Positions 6,129 through 6,198 of a stretch of DNA of 6,198 nucleotides are shown here, piece after piece. Within the stretch, counting starts at the first letter, position 1. Each line of letters opens with the position of its first letter. A model generated the notes under the pieces. The model was given only the letters and a program-made list of their open reading frames with translations. It ran no database searches and was not told the DNA's origin. A program made the position numbers and the translations under genes. This DNA comes from Flavobacteriaceae bacterium (GTDB lineage: Bacteria; Bacteroidota; Bacteroidia; Flavobacteriales; Flavobacteriaceae): contig NZAX01000053.1 in NCBI GenBank assembly GCA_002687665.1, positions 1 through 6,198 of the forward strand, in the 5' to 3' direction.

Positions 6129-6143
6129 GATAAAATTTTGTCA
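6128..6143. promoter_or_regulatory. Imperfect palindrome TGATAAAATTTTGTCA at the pgk start
   Basis: A 16-base palindrome with one mismatched pair reaches from the first base of the pgk start codon into the -7 box, centred close to the predicted transcription start. It could be an operator or a small 5' structure. The AT-rich centre makes chance a real possibility. Confidence 0.25.
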
Positions 6144-6172
6144 AAAATACTTTTTTTAAACTGTTAGTCAAA
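6142..6172 (-). promoter_or_regulatory. Near-perfect Bacteroidota promoter of pgk
   Basis: On the minus strand TTTG (6172-6169) and TATTTTTG (6149-6142) are separated by 19 bases, an exact match to the TTTG-N19-21-TAnnTTTG consensus read by the primary sigma factor of Bacteroidota. The transcript should begin near 6136-6139, leaving about ten untranslated bases before the pgk ATG. This fits a highly expressed housekeeping gene. Confidence 0.8.
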
Positions 6173-6198
6173 GGGTTTTAATCGGATTCAAAACATAA

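Noticed and set aside
1..6198. CRISPR array, insertion sequence, tRNA or phage-defence system
   Set aside because: No regularly spaced repeats, transposase motifs, clover-leaf sequence or defence-gene domains were seen; every stretch over about 100 bases is accounted for by a gene.

Overview
The window looks like chromosomal core DNA from a Bacteroidota bacterium, most likely of the order Cytophagales (tentative). Three things support the phylum: promoters of the TTTG / TAnnTTTG type instead of -35/-10 boxes, no clear Shine-Dalgarno sequences before the starts, and a gene set of bacterial GH3, DUF4837 lipoprotein and single-TM M23 peptidase next to a TatA gene. The DNA is AT-rich and almost entirely coding. 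I see no tRNA, rRNA, CRISPR array, insertion sequence or phage gene.

Layout: seen from the right edge, a promoter with near-perfect consensus (6142-6172) drives phosphoglycerate kinase (pgk, minus strand). A DUF4837 lipoprotein gene follows after 11 bases and is probably co-transcribed. It converges with a small plus-strand tatA gene: the two stop codons are one base apart, inside a 13-base palindrome. The tatA gene diverges from a second minus-strand operon across a 103-base intergenic region that carries a promoter for each side and a perfect 15-base palindrome.

The second operon reads M23 peptidase, GH3-family adenylating enzyme, small SAM methyltransferase, then family 2 glycosyltransferase, which runs off the left edge. 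M23 and GH3 overlap by four bases (ATGA). GH3, methyltransferase and glycosyltransferase all lie in one reading frame, each separated from the next only by a TAA stop and one extra codon. The glycosyltransferase starts with TTG, so an ATG-only gene search would miss it.

Function: pgk is central glycolysis. TatA is one subunit of the twin-arginine export system; no tatC is visible. The M23-GH3-methyltransferase-glycosyltransferase operon combines a membrane-anchored cell-wall hydrolase with three small-molecule or glycan-modifying enzymes. A shared role in making or modifying an envelope component is an inference. The GH3 enzyme's substrate cannot be told from sequence. No clearly new defence or mobile system is present; the GH3 operon is the part most worth studying.
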